Origin: Lotus japonicus
Taxonomy: Eukaryota; Streptophyta; Magnoliopsida; Fabales; Fabaceae
Length of the DNA stretch: 64,000 bases
Reading direction: 5' to 3'
Assembly (NCBI RefSeq): GCF_012489685.1
Contig: NC_080043.1
Location: 67,387,920-67,451,919 of the forward strand
In this document: one piece after another, positions 45,612 to 56,973 of the stretch
How positions within the stretch are numbered: position 1 is the stretch's first letter
Layout of the letters: each line of letters opens with the position of its first letter
Notes under the pieces: generated by a model
Database searches by the model: none
What the model was told of the DNA's origin: nothing
The model's input: the letters and a program-made list of their open reading frames with translations, nothing else
Position numbers and translations under genes: made by a program

Positions 45612-46370
45612 AGTCTTTCTTCCTAATATTTCCAACAAAACTTTGAAACCAAACTCTCAATCTGAGAGCATAAACTACCCGGAAGGGCAAAAACGGACAT
45701 AACATAGGAAGGAATTGCTTGAGCCAGAGCTTTAATTAAAACCTCTCTACTTGCTCGAGATAAAGTTTTTTCCTTCCAACCTTTTAGCTTTTTCCAAACA
45801 CGGTCCTTCACAAACCTGAAAATCTGAGACTTTGACCTCCCTATAATAGTTGGTAGCCCCAGGTACTTCTCGTACCTCTCTACTGCCACCACGCCTAGAA
45901 GGAGTGTGAGCTTCTGGACCCTAGACGGTGCCACATTCCTACTACAAGTAAGCTAAGATTTCTCCACGCTAATTTTTTGCCCTGAAGTCCTCTCAAAAGT
46001 CTCAAGAATCTCAACCACACAATTTGCCTCCTCCGCATTAGCCTTAGCAAAGACTATACTGTCATCGACGAACAAGAGATGAGAAATGGTTGGCGCTTTC
46101 TGAGAATTTTAATCCTGACAATAAAGAAGAGCTTATCGCTCTTTCAATCATGGCTGAGAACACCTCCCCGCAAAGAATAAACAGATACGGCGAAAGCGGA
46201 CCGCCTTGCCTCAGGCCACGCTGTGGTTGGAAAATCCTTTGAGGTTGGCCATTAAGCAAAACAGAAAAGTTCACCGTCGAAACGCACTGCATAATCAAAC
46301 TAACCCAACTCGAGGGGAAACCCATCTGAACTAAAGTACTCTGGAGGAACGAGAAATTAACAATGATACC
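45612..46370 (-). pseudogene. LINE 2 ORF part 1: RT C-terminal half
   Basis: NFSFLQSTLVQMGFPSSWVS, GLRQGGPLSPYLFILCGEVF, then in another frame HLLFVDDSIVFAKANAEEAN (FVDD catalytic pair) and FERTSGQKISVEKS with a following stop, then YEKYLGLPTIIGRSKSQIF and ASREVLIKALAQAIPSYVMS. At least one frameshift and one stop. Confidence 0.83.
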
Positions 46371-46429
46371 GAACCAAAGAGCAAAGGGGATACTAAATAG
46401 GGACGGGTACAACAAATTTATCTTTGGGA

Positions 46430-48531
46430 AAAAAGGACAAATTTATGTTAGGAAAATAAAATGATAATACTTTCTCAAGAAATTGATACTGCTTCTAAAA
46501 AAAATGTGTGGGTATCCGGACCCTTTTAATACCTGGATACCCGCTTATTCAATGGCCGGTCTGTGGCTCCGTCTCCAAGTAAATACCCGTAGGTACTGGG
46601 GCGGGTTATTCCGATTCTGGGTACCTGCCCCGTTGTCATCCTAAATGTGAGTGTAGCAGCTATGAGAATAAAAAGGAGACGAAGAACAACTGTGATATGA
46701 TTTTGCCATTGATTCCTTAGGTTTTTCTCCTTTTTTTTAGTTATTTCCATTATGTGTGGCTAAAATTTTATAGTGCTAGGGATTGATCTAATTTTCCTTT
46801 CAACTATGTGTATTGAACCACTTTAAAAAAAAAACTATGTGTTGAACCAGTTTTAGTTATAATTATGGATTCTCTTTTCAGTCAGAATTTTCCTGTTTTA
46901 TAATATTTTTTTTTTGGGATTTGGAGATAAATTGAGCAAGAGTTTTTGCATCTTTGAAATAAGGCAACAAATTATTTGTGCTTGCCTGAATTGAATTTAT
47001 CTTCATCTCTAATTAATTGGATTAAGTACTAATAAATTAGTTATCACTAATTAATTTGAAGAGACATTTATGAAAAGAATTTATAAGAGATAAAAAAAAT
47101 AGTAGGTGGAATTTTTTATTTTTTTTGTAACAACCGAAGTCCGAAACCGATAGTGCCATATGACACGAAAGGTCCATGCACAAATGAAAATGAAAAAAAA
47201 TATTAACGTGGAGATCTTTACCAAAAATCCTGTCAGGCTGTGATTAAGAAAAACGTGGGTTTATGATAAGTTTTAATCACAGAAAAACGTGGGTTTATGA
47301 TAAGTTTTAATCACAGAAAATCTTCGAGTACTTAAACTATGCCAAAACGTGATCCATCAACAGGCAAAGTGCTTTTAGTTGGTGAGTAATTAATGCAAAT
47401 CTGACATAAAATTAGCTGCTCATGCATTTCGTGAGATGTTTAACACTGCTTATATTTGTTCACAGACCAATTCTCCACAGCTAAAGAAAATGGATATAAA
47501 AAGGATAAAAAAAGGAAAATAGCAAAAGAAGAAGAGAAATAACAACATAATTAAAGTGAATGAAAATAACTCCCATAAGACAGAAAGTGATGAGTGGTAG
47601 CTTAAATGAAACGTTTCCATACATTGACATCACAGTTACGGATGGAAGTGAGTCAGACCGCTCATAAGACCTATGACCTAGCCTACATCAGGTCCAGGCT
47701 AGATCAAGTTAATAAATAGACATGGTTAAGACTTTTTTGAAAGCCTATTTAATTAAAAAGTGAGGCTTAGAACACTCAAAAAGTCTTATAAGCCTAACAG
47801 ACGACTTATCTATTTAAATAAATATAAAATAATTTATTATTTCTATTATTTTTGCATTAAAATTTTATAATAATATCTTCATATTTTATCTTTATTGACT
47901 TATTTATATGTTTAAACATGTTAGACTATATGATAATTTAACCATATAAACTTCAAAAATGGACTGATGATACAAATTTATCAATCCACTCGAATGTCTT
48001 ATTACAAAACAAGCTTTTAAATAGACTAGGTCAGACCAGACTTTCAAAATGTCTAGATTCAGGCCTAAAAGAAATTCTACGATAGGTCGGACCTTGAATT
48101 TTGTAAGTAGGTCCGGCCTATTTAACTAAAGCATGGCTTAGCTCAACCTATTTCTACCCCCTAATCATAGCAAGCGTAAGTGAGGACATTCGCAGGATAT
48201 CTGTTTTGTTTTTTTCTTTTCCAAATCTACCTTCTAATCTTTTTTTTTTTTTAAAGATTTGTCTTCAAATATTAACTGAGAATTTTTCTATGAAATTCGA
48301 AATTTTGTATGAAAAGTTTCTACGAAAAATCACATGAAAATTTTGTTGGAAAATTAACAAAAAACTCAAACGCCACAAATTAACCACCATAAATCGATTT
48401 CGACTCATGGTGTGAATATTTCTGAAATTGAAAATTATTGCTACTTAAAAGAGTTAACCGCACTAAAATGTGGATGTTCCCAGATAGAAAATGATTGTCA
48501 CTTGCAGTGACACAGTTTTACCTTGCGGAGG

Positions 48532-48578
<47 letters not shown>

Positions 48579-48875
48579 ATGATCGCGATTTGAGTTTTTA
48601 AAAAGTCACATGATCATTAAATGACATTAAATCTCAACCATTTATTTGTAATTGTAGGGTTACAATTTGATGCTTTCATCTCTCACAATAAACATTGCTC
48701 TCACTTGATATGTGTTTTTATTTTTTTTGTCAAAACACATAAAAAAAGTTGTTAAAAGGGGGTCAAAGACTTAAAACCAAACGTCTTAAACTAAGGCAGA
48801 CCTAAATAAAAACTCATCCCTAAAATCTCAATAAGTATCACCTAATACATGTGAACTAACTAGTCAGCTACTCTA
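46430..48875. other. Intergenic DNA with small repeats
   Basis: 46500-46650 is a third GGGTACCC-type repeat. A 34-bp exact tandem duplication (GAAAAACGTGGGTTTATGAT...) is at 47248-47315. 47690-48170 has inverse GGTCCGGCC/GGTCCAGGC-type ends and may be a decayed element. A (TA)n run lies at 48534-48575. No genes seen. Confidence 0.45.
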
Positions 48876-50960
48876 TGTAAGACCCAAGTTTTTAAGTTTA
48901 GGATAAGTGAATAAAATTCTTATTCACGATTAGGTTTGATGTATCGTGAAGGGAAACCTGAACAAGAGTTTATTGAATGGAATAAATTTATGAAGGAGAA
49001 AGTTCAGGAAAATTCTAAGGATTGTATCAAAATCGATAAAAGTTATAGCACGACTAATATTCGCCAAAACCTAGGGCAAGGACACTAGTAAATAGCTAAT
49101 TTACACTTAAAGACACGATGGAAACTAATTCCAAAAATCTTCAGAGAAATGTTAGGACTTCTCTTGATCGTCTATAAACAAGCGTTTCGATGCGAAACCT
49201 TAGAATGTACGAACGTCCGATTCCAATCCTCGGAGGTTTGCCGAAACTAAAACCCTGATAGTTCAAGAAACCTAAAATCAACCGACGATGAAGACTTTTT
49301 CTATTCGGAGCTTCAAATGAAGATTCCACACGCGTTCACCCATTTTTCTTGATGTTTCCAATCTTTCTTCAGAAGGAAGTTTTCTCTTCCGACATTCACT
49401 GCAAAAAGTAGTTTTTCGGGTAAAATAGATTTACATCGACTTTGAATCGTTTACCTTAACTCCAAGAAACCTCTTTTGAGTTTTGGAATTCTGTCGCCAA
49501 AACCTATCTTAGAATTCACGGAGGAACGCGCAGGAAAAATCGGAATCGCGAAATTTTCATTTTTCCGCATTTTCCAAAACCTATAAATAGCAAGAAAATG
49601 AGAAAATTTGCAAAACCTTCACCATTTTCACCATAGAGGCCGCGAGTTTGAGAGGAGAGGGAGGAGAAAAGATTTTCGCCATTTCTTGTCCGATTGCTTC
49701 ACAGTTCGTTGCTACTTGAAGACTACGAGGTATAGATGCTAATCCTTACTTCTGATCGTCATTTCCGTCGTTTTTCTCTTTGTCTTTCTGTGCTCTAAGT
49801 TTTGAGGTTTTTGCAAAACTGTCCAAATAACTTCATCTTTCTATTTAAACCACCTCCCTACGTGCCCAAGAGCATGTTTAGCGGATTACATTTTGCTGAT
49901 TCTCGCCGAATTGCCGCCGAGTTTCAATTCTGCTCCAAATACCCATTTTTAGGCAAAGTTTCAACCTTTGGACTGAAAACTATCGACTTAGCTTAGTGCT
50001 AGTAGGATTAGTCGTCATAAACGTCGTTGTTGACGTCCCCATCCAATTTGTTTTTCGAAATTTCAATTTTGAAATTCTGAGCTAAAAATATTGACAAAAA
50101 TACCCCTGCGACAGTTTTCGATCCGATAATTTTTCCGAGTTTAGATTCACCTTAGTTACGACTAATAATAATCTAGGAACCAAGTTTGATCGAAGAAAAG
50201 TCGGCGCACACAATTGTTGTGTGTGGCCGTGAGCTACCCTAGGGGAGGAGGAAAATTTCTTTTTCGAAAACTTGTCCGATTTCGTTAGATTATCGTACCT
50301 CGGAGTATATGCTACTTCGTGTAACCTTAGTGAGTATTGATTGCTGAGTTTCTGACTGTTTATGATGGAATTCTGTGGTTTTTGCTTTAAGGTTCTTTTG
50401 AGGAAATTCCCGAAGAACAAGGCGTGGATTGTGAAGGAGCGTTTGAGGAGAACCCTGGAGGAGCTACAGGTGAGGGCTACTCACTGAACTATTAGCTAAT
50501 GCTTTAGGTGTCGACGCATTCGACTTGATTTACTGTTTATGCACTTGTTTGTGTTTGACTGGGAAAATGTTTTCTTAGGCTTCGGCTGACAATGATGATT
50601 AGTCATCTATTAATTGTTTTTGAGATTGACTTACATGTTATGTGCTAAATGGTTAATCTAGGATGTGTGATATCTGCTCTATATGCTAAGTGCTACGTGG
50701 TTAATTTAGGATGTGTTGATATATGAGCTATGCTTGTTGGACTGTGTTAATTTAACTATGCTATTACACATATATCTGTGGTACTGGAGGGTGAGGATAG
50801 CGGGCAGGTCATGCAATATTTTTATGAGATTTTGAGAGAGTTTGACAGGACGAACGAAGTTCGGGCCTTGTTATGTTTTAGTGGATCGAGACATTCTCTG
50901 GGAAACACTTGGGATCATGGGATCTTTGAAACTCATAGGAATTACGATAAGACTAAATGG

Positions 50961-51837
50961 TGTTGGAACATGTTGCCATGCATTTTGTCTAAACAACCGA
51001 TTGTCGAAGCAGATGCCGTGGCATCTGACCTCGTGAAGCTAGGGCATCAGTCCTCAGCTTGTGTTTATGTTGTGGGCCCTCTGAAGATTTACTGAAGATA
51101 TGTTTTTGAGTTACTTGAGGAGCAAGTAGCTATTCCAGAAGGGTTTATTTGTTGGGTTGTTATTTGTTGAAACAATCTTTGTTAAAAGATTGGTTTCTAT
51201 CTTTACTTGTGCAATAAGAAACCGAATCTATCAAGATTGCGTTTTGAATTGCTGTTACTGCAATCTGTTTCTTCAACCCGTGCCAACCCTAAAGCCCATG
51301 CTACCGCTGTTGAAGTCTATAAAAGGATGAAGACCTAAAACGTGAAGGCGTCGAAGCTGATAGAGAGAGATCGTGTGTTTTAGGATCTATTAATTGTGCT
51401 TTGTCCTATGTTAGTTGTGAATCTGTCTTTGCTCACTGATTCTATAAAGCAAAGAGAGATTCTGTGTTGTTTGATTGCGTTCAAACTCTACTTGTTCATT
51501 GTGTTTACCAATCACTGTGGCAGTGATTGAGAGAAAGTGAGAGGGGCTCTCATACATAGGTTGAGATTCTAAGTAGAAATACACTGGGTAGATTAGGAAG
51601 TGAACTATGAACTGAGTTGTTCATGAGTGTCTGTAATTTCTGAATCTTGAGATAGTGGATTTCCTTTCTTTGGATGCAAACCCTCCAGATGTAGGTGAAA
51701 GTTTTTCACTGAACTGGGTTAACAACTTCTGTGTGTTATTGTTTTGTTGTTAAGTTCTGTTTTACTTTTAAGCGATTGTCGAACCTCTTGTTCCAGCATC
51801 GTGCAGGACAATCGTATCAGAGGGAACCTGAATTACA
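50961..51837 (+). repeat. 5' LTR of the SIRE-like element
   Basis: TGTTGGAACATG to GAATTACA. Contains a TATA-like CTATAAAAGG (about 51318). Has 15 extra bp (TTGGGTTGTTATTTG) relative to the 3' LTR. Confidence 0.92.
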
Positions 51838-51856
51838 ATTGGCATCAGAGCAGGCA
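51838..51856 (+). other. Primer-binding site
   Basis: ATTGGCATCAGAGCAGGC immediately after the LTR; one base different from the initiator-Met tRNA complement TGGTATCAGAGC. Confidence 0.75.
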
Positions 51857-51902
51857 CCCTGTTCTGGTTGGGTGAGCTCCAGGGAGTTTTATTCAAGTTC
51901 TC

Positions 51903-52866
51903 ATGGATAACAAGGAGGGAGGATCAGTGAATAGGCCACCCATTCTGGATGGTACTAACTATGACTACTGGAAGGTTCGCATGACAGCCTTTCTCAAATC
52001 GATTGACAAGAAGACCTGGAAAGCTATTGTCAAGGGTTGGAAGCACCCCACTAAGGCTGAGGTTGAAGGCACCTCTACTACTGTTGTGGAAAAACCTGAA
52101 GAAGAATGGACCAGTGTTGAAGATGAAGCTGCACTTGGAAATTCAAAGGCTCTAAATGCTATTTTTAATGGAGTTGACAAGAATATGTTTAGGCTGATCA
52201 ATACATGTACTGTGGCAAAGGATGCTTGGGAGATTCTGAAAACTGCACATGAAGGAACTACTCGAGTAAGGATGTCAAGGCTTCAGATGCTTACTACTCA
52301 ATTTGAAAATTTGATGATGACTGAAGAAGAGACTATTTCAGAATTCCACATGCGTGTCCGTGACTTGTCTAATGCTTCATTTGCTTTGGGAGAACCTATG
52401 TCAGATGAGAAACTTGTAAGGAAGATTCTGAGATCTCTTCCTCAGAAGTTTGCTATGAAAGTCACTGCAATTGAGGAAGCTCAAGACATTGAGAACATGA
52501 AGGTTGATGAACTTATTGGCTCTTTGCAGACATTTGAGTTGAAACTGAGTGGAAAATCTGAGAAGAAGAATAAGAGTATTGCTTTTGTGTCTAACACTGA
52601 TGAAGGTGATGATGAAGACTGTGAGGGTGAAAACTTCTCTGAGGCTCTGGCTATGCTAGCAAAAAAAAATTCAACAGGGCTTTGAGGAAAATTGACAAAA
52701 GAACCAGACCTAATGCCCAGGACATGAAGTTCGATAACAAACCCAAGTTTTCAAATTCTCAAAGGAAGACCAAGGAAGAAGAAAGACCTGTTCAGAACAA
52801 AGGAGTGAAGGATATGGTCACATCAGGTCTGAATGTGCCACTTATCTAAAGAAGCAAAAGAAAGGT
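51903..52866 (+). pseudogene. SIRE-like gag, frameshifted
   Basis: Starts MDNKEGGSVNRPPILDGTNY and YWKVRMTAFL, with the UBN2/DUF4219-type gag core (AWEILKTAHEGT, LQMLTTQFENL, EFHMRVRDL, KILRSLPQKF). At 52661-52669 a run of nine A shifts the frame (KKFNRALRKIDKR continues in another). Near 52805 a short deletion removes the CxxC half of the first zinc knuckle (only GYGHIRSEC remains) and shifts the frame again into that of pol. Gag is therefore not functional as read. Confidence 0.88.
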
Positions 52867-55800
52867 ATGATGGTAACTTGGTCAGATGAAGACACTGAAG
52901 ATGAGGAGGAGATATCTGCAAACAAAGTCAATGCTTTCTCTGGAACTATCTGTGAGTCTGAGACGAATGATGAAGACATCTCTGATGAGGAATTGGCTGA
53001 AACTTACAAGCTGCTACACAACAAGTGGGAAGAAGCATGCAAACTTGTAAGAGAAAAGCAAAGTGAGATAGACCAACTTGTTTCTCAGAATGAACGGTTG
53101 AAAGAGCTCAGCACTAAGCTGAAGGAAGATCTGGAGGAATGGCAAAGTAAGTTTAATAATGCTGATGTTATGGAAAAAGCTAACCTAATGTTGATTAATG
53201 CAGGACTTCAAGAGGAAGTGACAACTCTGACAAGAAAACTTGAAGCTACTCATAAATCTGTTAGAATGTTGAACAGTGGTTCTGATATGCTTGATGAAAT
53301 TCTTAAAGAAACTAGCAAGCAAGGAGGGAGTTTGAAGGGAATTGGTTTTAACTATAGAACATCAAACAAAGAAAATCAGAAAGGTTCGAAGAAATTTGTG
53401 TCTGCTGCAAAACAAACTGAATTCAAGAAGCCCAGAGATTATCAGTTGCCAGATTCAGTGCCTGGATATGTCCCTCTGCATGTGAAACCCCAGCTTAAGA
53501 TTGACAAAACTGTACCTTGGAAGTGTCACTACTGTGGTAAGAATGGTCATATAAAGCCCTACTGTTACAGGTTATATGGTTATCCTCAGATGTACGATAA
53601 AAAGCCTGTTCAGATGAGGAAGCAATGGAAGCCCAAGGGTGAAGTCAGATGTCAGGTAGCCTACACGTCTTTCAGAGCATCATCAAAGGAAGATTGGTAT
53701 TTTGATAGTGGCTGCTCAAAGCACATGACAGGAAACAAGAGCTTCTTGCAAGACATCAGAAGTCACTCCACCAACTATGTTACTTTTGGAGATGGAGCTA
53801 AAGGAAAGATCAAGGGAGTAGGAAAGCTTGTTAGCACAAAATCTCCTAACTTGAACAATGTGTTACTTGTAAATGGTTTAACTGCCAACCTAATCAGCAT
53901 AAGTCAACTGTGTGATCAAGGGTATGATGTGAAGTTCAATAAGATAGAATGTGTTGTGACCACTGATGATGAGAGAGTTGTGATGAGAGGAGTCAGATCA
54001 AAAGACAACTGTTACATGCGGACATCAGAAGAAAAAGCTCATGTTTCCAGATGTTTGTTAACTAAAGAAGATGAGGTGAATGTATGGCATCAAAGACTAG
54101 GACATCTCAACTACAGGAGCATGCAAAAGGTCATTGCTGATGAAGCAATAAGGGGATTGCCCAATTTGAGCTTGGGATAAGGAAAGCTATGTGGAGAATG
54201 TCAGATTGGTAAGCAAACCAAGGTGCCACACAAGATGCTCCAGCATCAGACCACGACGAAGGTTCTGGAATTGCTTCACATGGATCTCATGGGTCCCATG
54301 CATGTTGAAAGCTTGGGAGGAAAAAGGTATGTGTTTGTCTGTGTAGATGATTTTTCAAGGAATACATGGGTTGAATTTATGAGAGAAAAATCAGAGACTT
54401 TCGAAATATTCAAGAATCTATGTTTGAGACTTCAGAATGAGAAGGACTGTGTGATTATAAGAATCAGAAGTGATCATGGAAGGGAGTTTGAGAATTCAAA
54501 ATTCTTGGAGTTTTGTGGAACTGAAGGTATTAGCCATGAATTTTCTGCCCCCATCACTCCACAGCAGAATGGAATTGTTGAAAGGAAAAATAGAACTCTC
54601 CAGGAATCAGCTAGAGTAATGTTACATGCTAAGAAGATTCCACACCAGTTCTGGGCTGAAGCTATGAGTACTGCCTGTTACATACATAATAGAGTCACCA
54701 TCAGGGCAGGGACATCCTCTACACAGTATGAGCTATGGAAAAGTAGAAAGCCATCTGTAAAATATTTTCACATATTTGGAAGTAAATGTTATATCCTTGC
54801 AGATCGTGATCCTAAGAGGAAGCTTGATCCTAGAAGTGATGAAGGAATTTTCATGGGGTATTCTATGAACAGCAAAGCTTATAGAGTTTTTAACTCTCGC
54901 ACAAGGACCATGATGGAATCTGTGAATGTGACTGTGGATGATGAACCAAGCAAGAAGGAAGAAGCAGTTCTGAATGAAGATGATGATGGTGCTGATGTTC
55001 CAGCCGATGCTCTAGCAACCGCCCTCGACAATGAGTCAGAAGCAAGTGCTGATGAAAAGGAAGACAAAGATATCACATCAAACAAAGCTCCATCAATCAG
55101 GGTTCAGAAGAATCATCATCAAGAAAACATTATTGGTAATCTTCAAGAAGGGGTGACTACCAGATCCAGAAGTATAATTGCTCACAGTTGTTTCATCTCT
55201 AAGATAGAACCCAAGAATGTTAATGAAGCTTTCACTGATGAATACTGGATAAATGCTATGCAAGAAGAGCTAGAGCAGTTCAGGAGAAATGAAGTGTGGG
55301 AGTTAGTGCCTAGACCTGAAGAAGTAAACATCATTGGCACTAAGTGGATTTTCAAGAACAAATCAGATGAAACTGGAACAGTCACAAGGAATAAAGCAAG
55401 GCTAGTTGCTCAAGGATATACTCAAATAGAAGGAGTTGATTTTGATGAAACCTTTGCTCCAGTAGCTAGACTGGAATCTATAAGACTCTTGTTAGGTGTT
55501 GCTTGTCTCTTGAAGTTCAGACTTTATCAGATGGATGTGAAGAGTGCTTTTCTGAATGGCTATTTGAGTGAAGAAGTTTATGTTGAACAGCCTAAAGGAT
55601 TTACAGATCCACATGATCCAGATCATGTGTACAAGTTGAGGAAGGCCTTGTCTGGCTTGAAGCAAGCACCTAGGGCTTGGTATGAAAGGTTAACTGAATT
55701 CCTTGTAAGCAATGGTTACAGTAAGAGTGGAATTGATAAAACTTTGTTTGTAAAGAATGACAAAGGTAAGCTCATGATAGCACAGATTTATGTGGATGAC

Positions 55801-56736
55801 ATTGTCTTTGGAGGAATGTCGAACTCAATGGTGGAGCATTTCGTCCGACAAATGAAATCAGAATTTGAGATGAGCCTAGTTGGTAAATTGAATTATTTTC
55901 TAGGACTACAAGTCAAACAAATGGAGGATTCTATGTTCATATCACAGAGTAAGTATGCTAAAGGGTTAGTCAAGAAGTTTGGCCTTGAAAAGGCTGGTCA
56001 CAAGAGAACTCCTGCTGCTACACACATCAAACTTTCCAAGGATGAGCAGGGGGAAGATGTTGATCAAAGTCTCTATAGAAGCATGATTGGAAGCTTGTTG
56101 TATCTCACTACTAGCAGACCAGACATCACATTTGCCGTCGAAATTTGTGCTAGATATCAAGCAGCTCCTAAAGCCAGTCATCTGCTACAAGTCAAGAGAA
56201 TTATCAAGTACATCAATGGCACAAGTGACTATGGTATTCTCTATACTCATGATACAAATTCCTCTTTAGTTGGATTCTGTGATGCAGATTGGACAGGTAG
56301 TGCAGATGATCGAAAGAGCACATCTGGTGGATGTTTCTTCCTAGGGAATAATCTGATTTCATGGTTTAGCAAGAAGCAGAATTGTGTCTCATTGTCTACA
56401 GCTGAAGCAGAATATATTGCAGCAGGAAGTAGTTGTACACAACTCATGTGGATGAAGCAAATGCTGAAGGAGTATGATGTTGAACAAGATGTCATGACAT
56501 TGTACTGCGACAATCTCAGTGCAATTAATATTTCTAAGAATCTCATACAGCATAGCAGGACCAAGCATATTGACATTAGACATCATTTTATTAGAGACTT
56601 GGTGGAGGATAAAATTGTTAAGTTGGATCATATTACAACTGACAAGCAATTGGCTGATATTTTCACAAAACCCCTTGATGCAATCACTTTTGAAAAATTA
56701 AGAGGAAGTCTAGGGATTTGTCTTTCTGATGCATAG
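52867..56736 (+). pseudogene. SIRE-like pol, one nonsense codon
   Basis: One frame from MMVTWSDEDTEDEEE to the stop at 56736 interrupted by a single TAA at 54178-54180. In order: a coiled-coil segment (52980-53280), second zinc knuckle CHYCGKNGHIKPYC, protease WYFDSGCSKHMTG, integrase (HxxH/CxxC region, then [16 protein letters not shown] and [14 protein letters not shown] for the catalytic D, D and E), reverse transcriptase ([28 protein letters not shown]) and RNase H ([47 protein letters not shown]). The stop falls just before the integrase zinc-binding Cys pair. Confidence 0.93.
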
Positions 56737-56973
56737 CAATTAGCGTGCCCCAGTGTGTTAACGGCTAGTTTATTCTTGGTCATCATTAACTGCCGTTGTG
56801 ACATCAGCAGAGAGAAAGTTACTTCATGGTTCACTTATCCTATAACTACCTCCAACGGGCAAATTGTGTTCTCTCAACCGCTTGTGCATCTATCTTCTTC
56901 AAGTCTTATCATCTCTCATTTGCAATTCTGTTTCGTTGTTATGTACTCTGTTTGTATTTGCTCTCAATTCATC

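Larger units (their letters stand above)
42600..46415 (-). mobile_element. Second LINE (L1-type), minus strand, 5'-truncated and interrupted twice
   Basis: Short A-run at the 3' end (42599-42605 on the plus strand as T). From high to low coordinates: RT C-terminal half, zf-RVT and RNase H. It is split at 45160-45611 by unknown DNA and at 43869-44750 by a TIR element. 5' end near 46370 merges with a GGGTA-type repeat. A different LINE family from 33470-41361 by sequence. Target duplications not found. Confidence 0.8.

Noticed and set aside
56247..56576. 109-codon minus-strand ORF opposite copia RNase H
   Set aside because: Antisense shadow of pol.
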